This document shows, piece after piece, positions 24,759-36,893 of a stretch of DNA of 64,000 bases. The position numbers and the translations under genes were made by a program. The DNA is from Callipepla californica brunnescens (Eukaryota > Chordata > Aves > Galliformes > Odontophoridae), in NCBI GenBank assembly GCA_023055505.1, contig JALIRH010000001.1:119875964-119939963 (forward strand). The letters are read 5' to 3'. Each line of letters begins with the position of its first letter. Within the stretch, counting starts at the first letter, position 1. The notes below the pieces were generated by a model. That model was not told the origin of the DNA. It did no database searches and was given only the letters and a program-made list of their open reading frames with translations.

Positions 24759-25302
24759 TTGGCTGGTTCGGCCCAGTTCTGTGACTAATGGTGCGAGGGA
24801 CCCACAGTCCCACACCCCGGAAAAAGGGGAAGGGGGAAAAAGGGAAAGGGTAGAAAAATGGGACTAAAAACGAAACAGCTGCAACAATCTGAGGAGGAAT
24901 ACTAATTTACTAAATAAGACCCAAAAATAATCCAAAACAGCACAATATAACACAATATAATTGGAATTGAAGCAAATAAATCAAATAAAATGAGAGAAAA
25001 AGTGAATGAAACCATAGGTCTTACTCTAAAGCTGAAGGTGAGACAGATAGGGAACCTTCACTGCTGAGATGACCAGCAAATAGAGGGAAGACTTGGGACT
25101 TGCATGTAGTTTTATCTTTCCCTCTGAGTGGAAAATGAGAATGCAAAGTCCTCTGGGGTATGTAGTCCTTCCTCTCTTCTGAGAACCAGGTACCTGACAA
25201 TTTGGCAGTCCATGGAACTGGAGCATTAACTCTTTAACTCCCTGTGCCTTACTTGATGTTTTGATGTGGAATACCAAAAATAAAAACCATAAAATCATGA
25301 CA
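24759..25302 (-). mobile_element. Solo LTR-like element of a retrovirus-derived family
   Basis: About 544 bp related to the left-edge fragment (1-175). On the minus strand it starts TGTCATGATTTTATGG. It ends after a polypyrimidine run and a GC-rich segment containing GGGCCGAACCAGCC, an arrangement like that near the 3' end of the LTR at 17367-17957. Possible 5-bp flanking repeats are GTTTA (24754-24758) and GTTTT (25303-25307), with one mismatch. No viral genes adjoin it. The 95-codon minus-strand frame at 25026-25313 lies almost wholly inside it and is not a gene. Family name, exact ends and orientation are inference. Confidence 0.7.
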
Positions 25303-26229
25303 GTTTTTACCAATAGTTAAAAGAAATCTAAATAGAAAAACCATAAATCCACCAATTAATGGCTTATATTTGTACCTGAGTGGAAATATCATGCTTGGGC
25401 AGTGCATGTATTCCACCTTTTACTAGGAAAATTTCCTTAGCTGAAAGAAAAGAAAGGTGGCAACTTCATCTGAAATGCACAGGAACACAATTGAATGAAT
25501 TGCTCCAACCTTGTCTGAATATTAATCTTTTTTCTCTCAAGGTGTCTTCACTTTGTGAAGAAATTATGACTTAGTCTACTAAATCCAAACATATATATGG
25601 AAATAAAAATGATGAAGCATTAAGTCCTGATTTTGTTCAGCCCCACTGTTAGCATTAGTTGTAACATATAGAAAAAAGATTTCAAATCACTAATTTCATG
25701 TGCATTAGTTATTAAAAATTATTGGGAACTTATATTTTTGTAGCGTTTTCTTTTTTAATGAATGTCTCCTAAGATAAAGTACTGATTTTTATGTATAGAA
25801 CTTCTCTACAAATCACATAGACATGATCATATCTCTGGGAAACCTATGCAACAGTTGTTTCTCAAAATGCTGAAAAACTGCTTATGCAAAAAACCAAGGA
25901 AATCAAATCCACAGATTGAAATGGATTTTATTTAACTTCAGTCAACCAAAAGTGGGGAAATAAAGTGCAATACTCACATTACCTAATGGCAGACAAAAGA
26001 ATGGTATTAGCTGTAATTCAGTCCTTGCTCTATAGAGGCTGGGATTTCCTTTGTCCCCGTACCAGGGCAAAGCTGTTTCATCCATGACAGCAACAGAACA
26101 CCAGAGAGCAAAATGGTGGGAGCTGGTGGGACAAGTGCACAATTGGGAAGAAGAATAAGGCTCACAACCAGAATTTGCAGATGGAAGCTATGAGGTAATA
26201 GGCCTCTTTTATAAGGAAGACTAGACGGA
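25303..26229. other. Unique AT-rich sequence, nothing recognised
   Basis: No gene or dispersed repeat is recognised. The overlapping minus-strand frames at 25942-26246 have no recognisable content. Confidence 0.4.
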
Positions 26230-26718
26230 AGAGGAGTTTGTTTCAAACCCTTTTATGCTGTACAAAATGTATGCTGTGTTTTCTCTGTTTTATAAAGTTT
26301 ACGGACCTCCTTTATGCTCTAATAAAACTTAGCTCTAGATTTGTCAAGCTTTTTCAGTGTGCTTTGGGCCCCTCCATTAAAAGAGGAGGTGCAGACAGAC
26401 CCAGCTCCAAGTTCTGGGACATATCGTAATCACTTTCTAGACACACAGGGAATTTTGCCCCTTAAAAGAAGGCCATAAAATCACTATAAATATCTCCATT
26501 TGCCACTTCACTGCTTCTGCTCCTTGCCTCCCCTTGCTTTGCCTGTCATCTCTTGGTCTCCTTCACCTTCCTGTCACTGCTTCTCCTATATCCCGAAGAA
26601 TCAGATCTACCTGTGAGTGAAGATCTCAGCAATAAAGTTTTAATCATATTTATTCTATAGCCTCACAGTCTGAGATGCAATGAGTTATTATAGAAAGAGG
26701 GGTTGTTTCAAATCTCTT
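26230..26718 (+). mobile_element. Possible old LTR-like unit (tentative)
   Basis: A TATA-like TATAAATAT at 26485-26493 is followed by a pyrimidine-rich stretch (about 26505-26590) and then AATAAA at 26631-26636. That order is what the U3/R part of a retroviral LTR would look like. A loosely similar block of about 22 bp (GAGG..TTGTTTCAAA) occurs at 26231 and 26697, on both sides. I do not recognise the family, and no TG/CA ends with target duplication are clear. It could equally be a chance arrangement or an exon-like unique sequence. Confidence 0.25.
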
Positions 26719-29700
26719 GGGAACAACAGATGCTCCTGAACCAACCTGGGGTGGTTGCCATAGAGAATCACTAACCTGTCGTTATACAATAAATAACACA
26801 AGAGTCAGGAGAAGGTCATACCAAACTTCTCTCTTTTTGTAAACTATCTTTAAAGTGTCTGGCCAGTGTCAAGCCTCGCCTGCTCACCTAAAAGGCTATT
26901 TGCTTTTCTGCTCTATCTCCTTATGATGTGGTGCAGTAAATCTGTCAGGCGATACTGTCTCCATTGCACAGCCATAGTACTGTCCTGTGTGTCCTCACTG
27001 CAACTATTTTGTGTATGAAAAACCTTAATTATTTCTACTCCAAAGTAGTTTGCATTTAGAGAAGAATTACATAATCTTTACTGTTTAAATTATTGCCTCA
27101 CTTTTGGAACAAATCAAAAGGTCTTGGCTACTGAGCTAAGACAGTTTCAGCAGGATATTTAGCCAAAGAAAACGCACATCTGCAAGAAAGGAATATTTTT
27201 CTTCTTTTCTTGATCAGTGCAATTTCCTTTCAAATTTTCCAATCTATTATTATGTGTGTGCTCCAGCATTTTAGAACTAATATCACTGTTGATGTTGCAG
27301 AGTGCTTGTATTTAAATTTATCTCTACTGCCAGATGTGCCTGAAACAGATGCAAACCCTTGCTCAAAGGAAATATATAAGCTGATTTTCACCTTCTCTTT
27401 ACAAAGGTGAGTTGGCTTACTCCAGCCTTTACTAGAAAAAGGTTATTTCATCCTTTATTTTTGCAAGTTATATTTGTATGAAACTAAAGCAGTCCCTAAG
27501 GCAAAGAGAAGATAAGCAGCAGTCCCTGCCTCTCCAAACCTAGTCATGGAACAGAAATATCAACCCAAGAAAACACTGTAGTTAAGAAACTTGATCTGCT
27601 TAAACAACAAAAGGTTGAATTTAATTACAACTGTACCAAATTGCAATTTCATTACTATTTACTTGAAAAAAAAATAAAGTGAAGCATGTTGCCCAATGTA
27701 TCATTGAGTCACCTGATACCAAATGAACACTTCCCTCCAATACCCATTGAAATTTCATCTTTGGCTCCATGCAGATAGTTGCAGATAATGACATGGAACA
27801 ATGAATTTGAGTTTTGATTTTGATTTTGTTTTTTGGTTGTTTTGTTTTTTTATTGAGCACAGTGGGATATTTTGAAGTAGAAAAAGAGAAAATGCAACAT
27901 ACTGAAACTGTTCACAGAATTTACTGCTTGAGAGACTAACTGCAATCAAACGAAAGTTGAGAAAAATCTTGAAAAGTTCCAGCATTTGAAGTTCACAATG
28001 ACTCTTAGAATTCTTTGCTTTACAATCAGAATTCTGTTTCAGAAACAGTTTGAAAAGAGTGTCAGTGTTTGAAATGGGTGAGCAATTTAAAATGAACAGT
28101 ATAATTCTCTGTTTAATCAGTGTTTTCTATTGTCACAAATGGTATTATTGATGGAGGCCTATATTAATTGATCAGAAACTGTATTTTGGTTTGACTCCGA
28201 AGATTACATGCTCATATACTTTTAATTAATTCTGAAAGGCAAACAACTTCTCATTTGCTTAAGATTAGTGCAAGTGCCATAAGCACATGAGATAGTGGAT
28301 GGTATCTGAGAAACTGGTTTGATTGTGTCAGCTTTGAGGAGGGATGATCAATATTCAGAGCAGAGCATATTTCTAACCCCTGGATGCACAGAAATCTACA
28401 GAACTAACTTGTTGAATCCATCACAACAATACTTCCATTTATCCACTTGATGGGCAATTATCACTGAAATACATGCTTTGACTAAATAGTTACGTACAGC
28501 TGCTAACTAGTGCACGATTGTCTGCAGGAGCCTGAACAAAGTTTAATGGAGCTTTATTGCCTTTCACAGAGTTCTATTGTTTTCAGCTCTATTCTTCTAC
28601 ATTACATACAAAGAGTATTTTAAATACTTTTGGCACTTCTGTTAAGGGAAAAATACATCTGGTGGTCTTTGAGGGCAGGGGATTCCTCTTTTGCTCTGCT
28701 AGATATGGGGCTGCTGCTTTTCCCATTTTGGAGTCCAGGGTAGGCAAGATTAAATGCGTATTCTCAGTGTACACATTGAGTGTAAACATAGCTGGTCATT
28801 CACTCCCCCACTGTAGTTTGCTATGAATGTCTCACAGTTTCTTGTGCTGTACCTAATATTATCTGACATTCAACCTTTGAGCAGAGCCCAGTCACCTGGA
28901 TTGTGTATCTTAACTTCTTAACTTTATATCATTCACATTTAAGGGTTGATCAGTGACCTACTAAGCATAATAGCCATCTTCCATGAGCCTATTATTAGAT
29001 CTTTAATGCTACATCCCAACTTTGAAAGGTGAGTGTGAACCTTTAATGCTAAAGAGTGAGCAGTTTTTTGGACTCCAACTGGGGGCAAATCACTTTCCCT
29101 CATCAGTAGAAGTAATCTTCCACCTGGAGCAACTCTTGTAATTGGGAATCAGATACCAAGTCCGTCTGCTTAATGTGCTGTTTCTTTGGTTGGACCATCT
29201 GTCACAACCATGGAGGTGGATTAAAAACATGATCTTTTTGATATAGTCTCTTCCCCCTGGGTTTAATTCTCTGGATAACTACAGTACCATTATTTTCATA
29301 GTGCCTCTTTGTCTTTCAGGAAAGCCTGATTTAAAGATAAACAAGCCATTTATTTATTACATTATCCTAGTCAAAGACAGTGGAAAAATCCAGATTAAAG
29401 ATTTTTGGGTGGAACAAGAGTGGTGACAAGATACAAGAAGATGCTCAGAAAACAAGACTAACAGATTTGGAATTTTTTCTTGACAGCTTTCATTCCATCT
29501 TAGCAGACACTACTGTACCTGTAAGCATTCTGATTTCGTAGCTCATGAATTCAGGTGTAAGGGTACTACTTAATTAAGTACACAGAGAGTCTATGAAAGT
29601 CCTTAGAAAAATATTTGTATTCAAAAATCCCACTTTATATACTGCTATTTATTTCAAATTTGTTAAATTATTTTTCTTTGTGGGCAAGGATGATGTTTCC

Positions 29701-30904
29701 AAGATCAGGACTCAAGCTGACATCAGAATCTATTTCTGGTGTACACTTGAAAAATTGGAAAAGACAAAGCATTGGGTGTACACTGAGATATTGATTTTAC
29801 TTCTTAATCTTTTGGTGGTGATGATATTACACAGCCCAGCGCTTTCTAAGTGTAGTCCTCTCTCCCCTCTTGCCCTCCAAAATTGTTAATGTAGTCTTTA
29901 GTATATTAACACAGAAGAGAAGGATTATGTCATTAAAAGCAAAGTTTTTTCATTTCTGTGAAATGTTGCACTGTGGTATTTCTGACAATTCCCTCTTTAA
30001 ACAAAGTTTGCAGATGCATTTCTTTGCTTGCGTATGTATCAAGTTTCACAGCTTTGTAATGATTGGATTCTTGCCATAAAAAATAAAAGCCTGTAAAATA
30101 ATTAGAAAGTACACAAGCTAATAATAAGTATTACATTTTAAAATGGGCTTTAATTAAATTCTTCTAATATCAGTATACATGTTCAAATTAACCTTTTAGG
30201 AGTCAGCATTTTCCTACATGTAGCTGTCCATAACAAAAAAAAAAGTCAATTCTTTTGCTTCTTATGAAAAAACACAAGAATTTTCTTTTCCTTCAAACAA
30301 AAAAATATATATGTACAGAATGCATGGCAAGAAATAGCCTTCAGAGAGAGGCCATTTTCATACTGTTGGTGAAACACAAATTTAAACAAACAATATTAGA
30401 TGTATGGTAGTTATAGAGTCCTGCAATCCAATAACAAAACATGGCTGTCTCAGTTATGGAGAGAGTGTTATAAACTTCTCTGAGCTGTATAAATCTGTGA
30501 AAACACAGAACAAGAAGATCAAATTTGAGACTGAGAGCTGTACTGCTTGTCCAGACTGTCATAAATCTATTCACTTAGCTTCTGTTTCTAAGTCTAGACA
30601 AAGCCTCTGTGGAAGGCAGTAGGTAGTGAAGGAATTGCTCAGATACATGACCTCAAGCAAGGATGTTAGATTTTGTAAAAGTTGTAGCAATAGAGGATTG
30701 TTTGCTCCAAATGAGATGATTGCAGAAGAAAAACTAAGGAAACTACAAGTAAATTCATGTAATATGACACACCGAAAATCTGAATGCATATTAACCCTCT
30801 GATGTAAATATTGGAGATATTGCGATGATCTAATTTAATCCAGATTCAGTCAGGAGAAGGATTAGTTTTATCCTAATGTGTACTAGCATTATCAATGACA
30901 TATA
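26719..30904. other. Long stretch of unique AT-rich sequence
   Basis: About 4.2 kb without a recognised CR1, LTR or gene. Frames up to 98 codons (29593-29889 +) show no family resemblance. T-rich and A-rich runs occur near 27820-27850 and 30236-30244. Confidence 0.4.
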
Positions 30905-31058
30905 ATCCCTAGAGGTGTTTAAGGATAGATTGGATGGGGCTCTGGTCAGCCAGATCTAGTTTCTGACTTAGTGATAGCCAACCCTGCCTACTATAGGGTG
31001 TTGGAACTAGATGATCTTTGAGGTCCCTTCCAACCCATGCCAAACTATTATATGCCAA
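30905..31058 (+). mobile_element. CR1 LINE, short 3'-end fragment
   Basis: Forward CR1 tail: CCCTAGAGGTGTTTAAGG, GATTGGATGGGGCTCTGG, GTTGGAACTAGATGATCTTTG and GAGGTCCCTTCCAACCCATGCC. The closing ATTCTATG units are degraded to a TATTATATG-like remnant. Confidence 0.93.
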
Positions 31059-32837
31059 ACAGGATTATATGTTGATTGATGGTATAGATCAGGAGAAATC
31101 TAATTGAAGTCTGCAAAAAATCTCAAAGATGAATTTGTAATGAAAAGCATTTAAGAAATAACTTCAGGCCAGTTTTTATGAACTCAAACACAAACTACTC
31201 AGTAGACACTGAACAGTATGTATCTGGACATGTGTGCTCAGGAGCCTAGTAGGATTAGATCACCATTCATTTCCTATATAATACCCTTATATTCTGCACT
31301 TCAAAGAGCACGACCTAAGTTACCCATGGCCATAATGACTTCTACAAAGATCAAGGAAGTCCTATTAACATTCACATTGTAATTGTTCAGTGTGTGTCTT
31401 CATTGTGAATACTGAAGAAAAAGTCCCTTCAAAGTAAATGACTCTCCCTACAGCTTTCATAGATGCTTCTGAGAAAGAAATATATCTGAATAACTTGCAC
31501 GATAAGCACATTTATATGTATTTCTTGCACTCAGTTTCTTCACTCCCTTGAGCATTCCCAGGTGCTATGTTTGGAATGTCCAGGATGGATAGTGTGGCCC
31601 AGAAGGCTGGTATACCTCTGCATTAAATCCATCTACTTTTTACCCCAAAGAAATCTAAACTTTTCTCTCTGCCTTGCTCACACCTCACTCTCCGAGCTTC
31701 ACAGCCACTCTCTTTCTTGCTTTCCTCCTCAGATATGTCCAAAACATGACAGCTCCTGTTGCTGTCTTCCTTCTCATTTCATAGTTCTGTATCTTGAGAT
31801 TTGTGCTCCTCTCCAACCACACATAGATTTTCAGCTTTTTTATTTGTTATTTGCCTCCAGCAGCTTTCCCATGCAGCTAAACCTTTCTCTGCAAACACAT
31901 AGTCAGACTTTCTAAGTTATTTAGAGACAAGTTATCCAACTCATTTCACTCTTAAACACTCAAAAAATCTATAAAATGAATGAGGCTTGCAGTATACATG
32001 ATGGGGCAATGAACTGTCAAGTTTTATCAGTGTGTCTTTACAAAGAATCTTGTAACTCACAGCTTTACTATTCCCAAGTATGCCATTGTCCCAAATTCGT
32101 GCCACTGAAAACCTTATGTTGTACAACACCATGCTTTCATATAACTCCCCATATCAATAGGTATGATGTCTTCTTCAGGTCCTGTAAATCTGCACTGGCT
32201 CATTTAATTCAGTAGAGAATCTGAACTGCCTGAAACCTGCGCTTGAAGCATGAGTGTACATTTTTAAATGTGTACAGAAAAAAAAAGGAAAAAAAAACCT
32301 TGCAAATTAACTCAGCTCCCTCAGGGGTCCCTTCTGGACCAATGTTCCTAAACAGAATTCATTATTTGCAAAATATTTTACAGATCTACCCAGAAAAACT
32401 GTTCTGGTTCACAGTTTAAGATGAATGATTATGACTGTTGTTTTAACTTTTAACAGAGTATGTGAGTACTACAAAAGTTGTACACATTCTCATTTCAATA
32501 AAGAAAAATGTGGAAAGCTCTAAGCATGCAAAAGAAGATTTTTAGAAACCCTGCCTTTTCACTTTCAATAAAATAACATTGGATTATTTTTAAGAAAAAC
32601 ATTACCATTTTAATGTAACTCTCAAAGTAAACTCCTTTTTGTTGTTCCTTTTTTTTTTATACCCTCTTTCTAATTCTCCTAATAATCCTATTCATGTTCT
32701 CAGATGAAATAATAATAGCCGCTAATTTTTTTCACAATGTTCATTTTTTAATCAAAGTTCTGTTCTGAAGAATTATCAGGGAGATGCTGCCATGTTTATG
32801 AAATGTGGTCCTCATTGTATTAAGATAAAGGAGGATC
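31059..32837. other. Unique AT-rich sequence, nothing recognised
   Basis: No dispersed repeat is recognised. The 117-codon + frame at 31562-31915 is rich in Leu, Ser, Cys and His with no domain. It is taken as a chance frame through a pyrimidine-rich stretch. Confidence 0.4.
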
Positions 32838-33463
32838 CTATTCATTCCGCAGATTGCTTGTCTTTTGAGATATATTTTGTAGTCCATTTAGTCCATTTCC
32901 ATAGCATGAAAAGAACAGAAAATTGTAATTAAGTGCAGTAGCGTATACAACACTATAATCATAATTGCTAGAATTATATTCACAGTTTTCCTCACATGTT
33001 TTGCAGATGCTTTCTCTTTTATCCACATGCCATGTAGTTCATGTTCCCATTTGCAGAAGTTGTCATCAATTTGTTGCTGCATGTTTTTTGTGTCACCGTG
33101 GTTTTGTTGTTTTTTTTCTTCTCCTCCTTTGTGAAGGAGAACAAGGGTCTGATTCACTAAAAATGTCCCGCAGATTCCATTGTTTCTCTGGTTCTCTGAG
33201 CCCTGAGGGGTACCTTTCATTCCACATCTGGTTTGTCATTTGCTCAGCCGTGTGCTGGATTATCCACTTCAAAAGAAACTGCACCAATTGTGCGCTCAAC
33301 CCATCAGCCTGAAAGTTCAAAAAGTGTGAAGTACTTCTCCCCAGGAAGAAACTGTGAAATGTATTTGAGATTGGAGTTTTTATTAATTACGAGTGGCATT
33401 TGTAAGCCTCCTGCTGAAACCTGCCGTAATGTTCTAAGTGGCATCATTTGTGCCAATTTATAA
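32838..33463. other. Cluster of overlapping unrecognised reading frames on both strands
   Basis: Frames of 62, 110 and 75 codons on the minus strand and 115 and 76 codons on the plus strand overlap here. The 110-codon minus frame (33220-32888) has a charged first half and a hydrophobic stretch (IILAIMIIVLYTLLHLITIF) near its end, resembling a membrane segment. The 75-codon minus frame begins just downstream of a fair splice-acceptor-like CTTTTTGAACTTTCAG. I recognise no family. Frames of this size are expected by chance in AT-rich DNA, so this is a description, not a gene call. Confidence 0.15.
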
Positions 33464-35756
33464 TGTAAAATGCAAGGTATCCATCCAGATCTAGAGGTAG
33501 TTAGGGAGTAGGAGGTGGGATTTTGTTATTCAAAATTGGTAATATCTCAGGATCAACAAGTTAGAAATAATGTAGTACTCTGGGAAATATGGGCTTGCTT
33601 ATTACTTCTGCTTCCTCATCTTCTAAAGGAGCAGAAATAGCATGATTCAACATGTGGAAAATGACAGAGGAAAGATGTGCAAAGGCAGACTAAAGCAACA
33701 GAATGCATGAGCACCTCATGCTGGCACTAAATCTGGACTGAAGTCCTGCCCCTATCTTACCTTCAAAACACTGAAAATTTTCCAGATGTCCTGCTTTCTT
33801 CTGATGCCAGTAAACTGAAAAAATGGAAGTAAAACTCCACCCCATCACAATCTACTTATATAGTCAGTCTCCATCACTCATTGGGTCCATACCTTCCACT
33901 CACATAATTTCAAGCATTATTTAGACAAAATTTCTGTTTTGATGCTGTGATAACACAGCTCCCCAGTCTAGACAGATAAATTATATGTTTCCCGAGTTCA
34001 CTATCTCCCTGCTTTTTCATTTATCCCAAGTCTCCGTGTGTTTTATGAGATTCATGAAAACTCAGAAACTATGGTAGGAACACCTGTCATTTCCCTGTTC
34101 CTTCCCTTCCAGCCAATAGTGGCAGTATTTTTTTTTCTATTTTTATTTTCTCTTTCACTCTTCTTTTTATTTTTTAATACTTGCAGAATTTGTCTATCAA
34201 AAAAAATGTGACATTGCTGGAATTTCTTCTCTCATCCAGAAAAATCTTCAAATACATGTGTTCTTTATTTTGAGAGTTTTTAATGAATCAGGCTTAATAG
34301 ATCACTTGAAATGTTATGGACAAAAAAATGTACAGTCCTGAAGATGTCTCCCCCAGCCCACATATGCCTGAAGAAATCTCATTTTCTTACCATGTTTTTC
34401 TTATCAGTCTGAAGTTCTCCACTAAAAAAAAAAAAAAAATTAAAAATTAAAAAAAAAAAAGGATTCAGAGGTTACACGTACATATTTTAATTGACTCATA
34501 TCAGTCTTCCTTTCACTTCCCCACAGTATTTTCTGTAAAACGATGGCTAGAGTTTTAAAACACTGTTTATTTTATCGCTCTGTTTTTCATTATAACTTTT
34601 GCCTGGCAAGCCTTTTCTCCTGTACACCTCTAATTCTCATAAGAAATAACTTCTGAAAATCAAAGGAAAATTGAGTTTTTACAGTGCTATTTTATCCTTC
34701 TGGAATGCGTTCATGTTCCATGTTTACATTCTTTATTTATCATAGTTAAATGCATAAAATATTAACATTGAAATAGCATCCTTGAGGGATAGTGAGTTGA
34801 AAGAGTAATTTGGGATAGAAAGAGGGAATGAATCCAAGAACAGAGGTTTGATTTACTTACTTACTATACTAGCTGAAACACAACAAATGTTCTACCAGGA
34901 GGCACAGTGTTTTTCACATTGGAGTCAATGAAGTCCTTAATAGAAGATTAACAGAGCTGTTATTCACTGGGGTGGTGTACTTCAAATGCACACTAGAAGA
35001 AGAGCTTGGAGTTAGGTTCACTGGCAAAAATACTGGTAGGATACTGAGATCAGGGGTTTCCTCCATCTGGTAGTCCAGCCATGAGTCATGACTTTGACTC
35101 ACAGTGTTTCTTAGGGTTGCACTATAGGATATACAACTGCTTTTGAGGTACACACTTGAAAGGGATCAAAGGTATTTGCAAATATATAGAGTGGAACTGA
35201 GCAAAGACAATGATATCTATTTTTTTCCATATCTCCAGCTCAAATTTTCTGTCATTGATCTTAGCACCCATACTTTAAATCAGAAAAAAAAAAAATATTT
35301 TCATACTTCTTTTACAAATATGGATAAATAAGGTAGAAAATAAAATCTGTTTCATGCCTAGACCCTCAAGGAAATAAGCATAAAAGCCATCTTGCGATTC
35401 CTTACTCCCTATCCTGTACATGGGACACTTCACATATATCCTTAAAAGGATATAAAAGCATACAATGCTTCTACACTGTTATTCCCATCCTCTTGCTCCC
35501 TTCTCAGTACTTTCTGCAGTGTAAACTATGATAAAACGTCCATTATAGCAGCTTGGAAGTAGCCTCATTTAAAATGCTTTTTCTTCTTTTTATGCCTTGG
35601 CTATAGAGATCAAAGAGAAATTTATGAATGGCATTTCTCTGCATTACAAAGCTTCTACTTGTGAGGTTAAAGGTAAACTTTTCTTGTATAACTGATGCAT
35701 TTTGTGCTGCCATGGCAAACTGATGGTTAATCTGCTGCTTATGGTCACCCTTCAAT
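33464..35756. other. Unique AT-rich sequence with an A-rich run
   Basis: No gene or dispersed repeat is recognised. An A-rich run (A16, then TTAAAAATTA, then A10 or more) lies at 34424-34460. Confidence 0.45.
34424..34460. repeat. A-rich low-complexity run
   Basis: Two long adenine runs are separated by a short AT spacer. No retroposed sequence is recognised upstream, so it is not assigned as a poly(A) tail. Confidence 0.85.
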
Positions 35757-36468
35757 AGGAAAAGGAAGGGAGGGAGGGAGGGAGGGAGGGAGGGAGGGAG
35801 GGAGGAAGGAAGGAGGGAAGGAAGGAGGGAAGGAAGGAGGGAAGGAAGGAGGGAAGGAAGGAGGGAAGGAAGGAAGGAAGGAAGGAAGGAAGGAAGGAAG
35901 GAAGGAAGGAAGGAAGGAAGGAAGGAAGGAAGGAAGGAAGGAAGGAAGGAAGGAAGGAAGGAAGGAAGGAAGGAAGGAAGGAAGGAAGGAAGGAAGGAAG
36001 GAAGGAAGGAAGGAAGGAAGGAAGGAAGGAAGGAAGGAAGGAAGGAGGGAAGGAAGGAGGGAAGGAAGGAGGGAAGGAAGGAGGGAAGGAAGGAGGGAAG
36101 GAAGGAGGGAAGGAAGGAGGGAAGGAAGGAGGGAAGGAAGGAGGGAAGGAAGGAGGGAAGGAAGGAGGGAAGGAAGGAGGGAAGGAAGGAGGGAAGGAAG
36201 GAGGGAAGGAAGGAGGGAAGGAAGGAGGGAAGGAAGGAGGGAAGGAAGGAAGGAAGGAAGGAAGGAAGGAAGGAAGGAAGGAAGGAAGGAAGGAAGGAAG
36301 GAAGGAAGGAAGGAAGGAAGGAAGGAAGGAAGGAAGGAAGGAAGGAAGGAAGGAAGGAAGGAAGGAAGGAAGGAAGGAAGGAAGGAAGGAAGGAAGGAAG
36401 GAAGGAAGGGAGGGAGGGAGGGAGGGAGGGAGGGAGGGAGGGAGGGAGGGAGGGAGGGAGGAAGAAGA
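35757..36468. repeat. 712-bp uninterrupted purine tract of GGAA/GGGA repeats
   Basis: Every base on the + strand here is A or G. The internal order is GGGA units (about 35768-35803), a 12-mer mix of two GGAA and one GGGA-type unit (to about 35868), a pure GGAA array (about 35868-36044), the 12-mer array again (about 36045-36240), a second pure GGAA array (about 36241-36408) and terminal GGGA units (to about 36460). The layout is roughly mirror-symmetric. A 253-codon Pro/Ser/Leu/Phe frame on the minus strand is a translation of the repeat and not a gene. Array sizes may be wrong if the assembly collapsed copies. Confidence 0.98.
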
Positions 36469-36843
36469 CAGTGAAAAGTGAGTATAGTCAGTGAGTAAGT
36501 ACTCACTGATAAAAATGTTTTCCAGAAAATCTGTATCTAAGACATGTCTTTATACAAACATATAGTGTTTTTGTGTGTGTTTGTGGGTACATTATGGAGT
36601 TTTCTCTTTATGTCCTGAAGTTTCTTTCCAGTAAAAGTAAATTCATCCACACAGAATGAACTGTCTGGTATGAATTCTATTTTGTAGGATAATACTTGTC
36701 TCTCTTCAGGTGAGTTTTTTTGTATCGTCTTTTTTTTTGTTTTAATCCCAGTCTATGAGGTTAGCCAATTAGGGCTACTACATTAAATAAAAGATGTTTC
36801 TGTTGCATTTTGCACTCAGTCAAAACAAAGGAGAACAGGGTTG

Positions 36844-36893
<50 letters not shown>

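Noticed and set aside
1..25302. A full provirus bounded by the related LTRs at 1-175 and 24759-25302
   Set aside because: The interval is 24.6 kb, contains several CR1 copies and a different solo LTR, and shows no gag, pol or env frames. Two separate solo insertions fit better.
25026..25313. 95-codon minus-strand frame with a hydrophobic start resembling a signal peptide
   Set aside because: It lies almost wholly inside the LTR-like element and its hydrophobic start comes from the AT-rich LTR terminus.
31562..31915. 117-codon frame as a gene
   Set aside because: Its composition follows the pyrimidine-rich DNA, no domain is recognised, and frames of this length are expected by chance here.
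35745..36506. 253-codon Pro/Ser/Leu/Phe repeat protein on the minus strand
   Set aside because: It is a direct translation of the GGAA/GGGA tract, which has no stop codons in this frame. There is no promoter or non-repeat domain.
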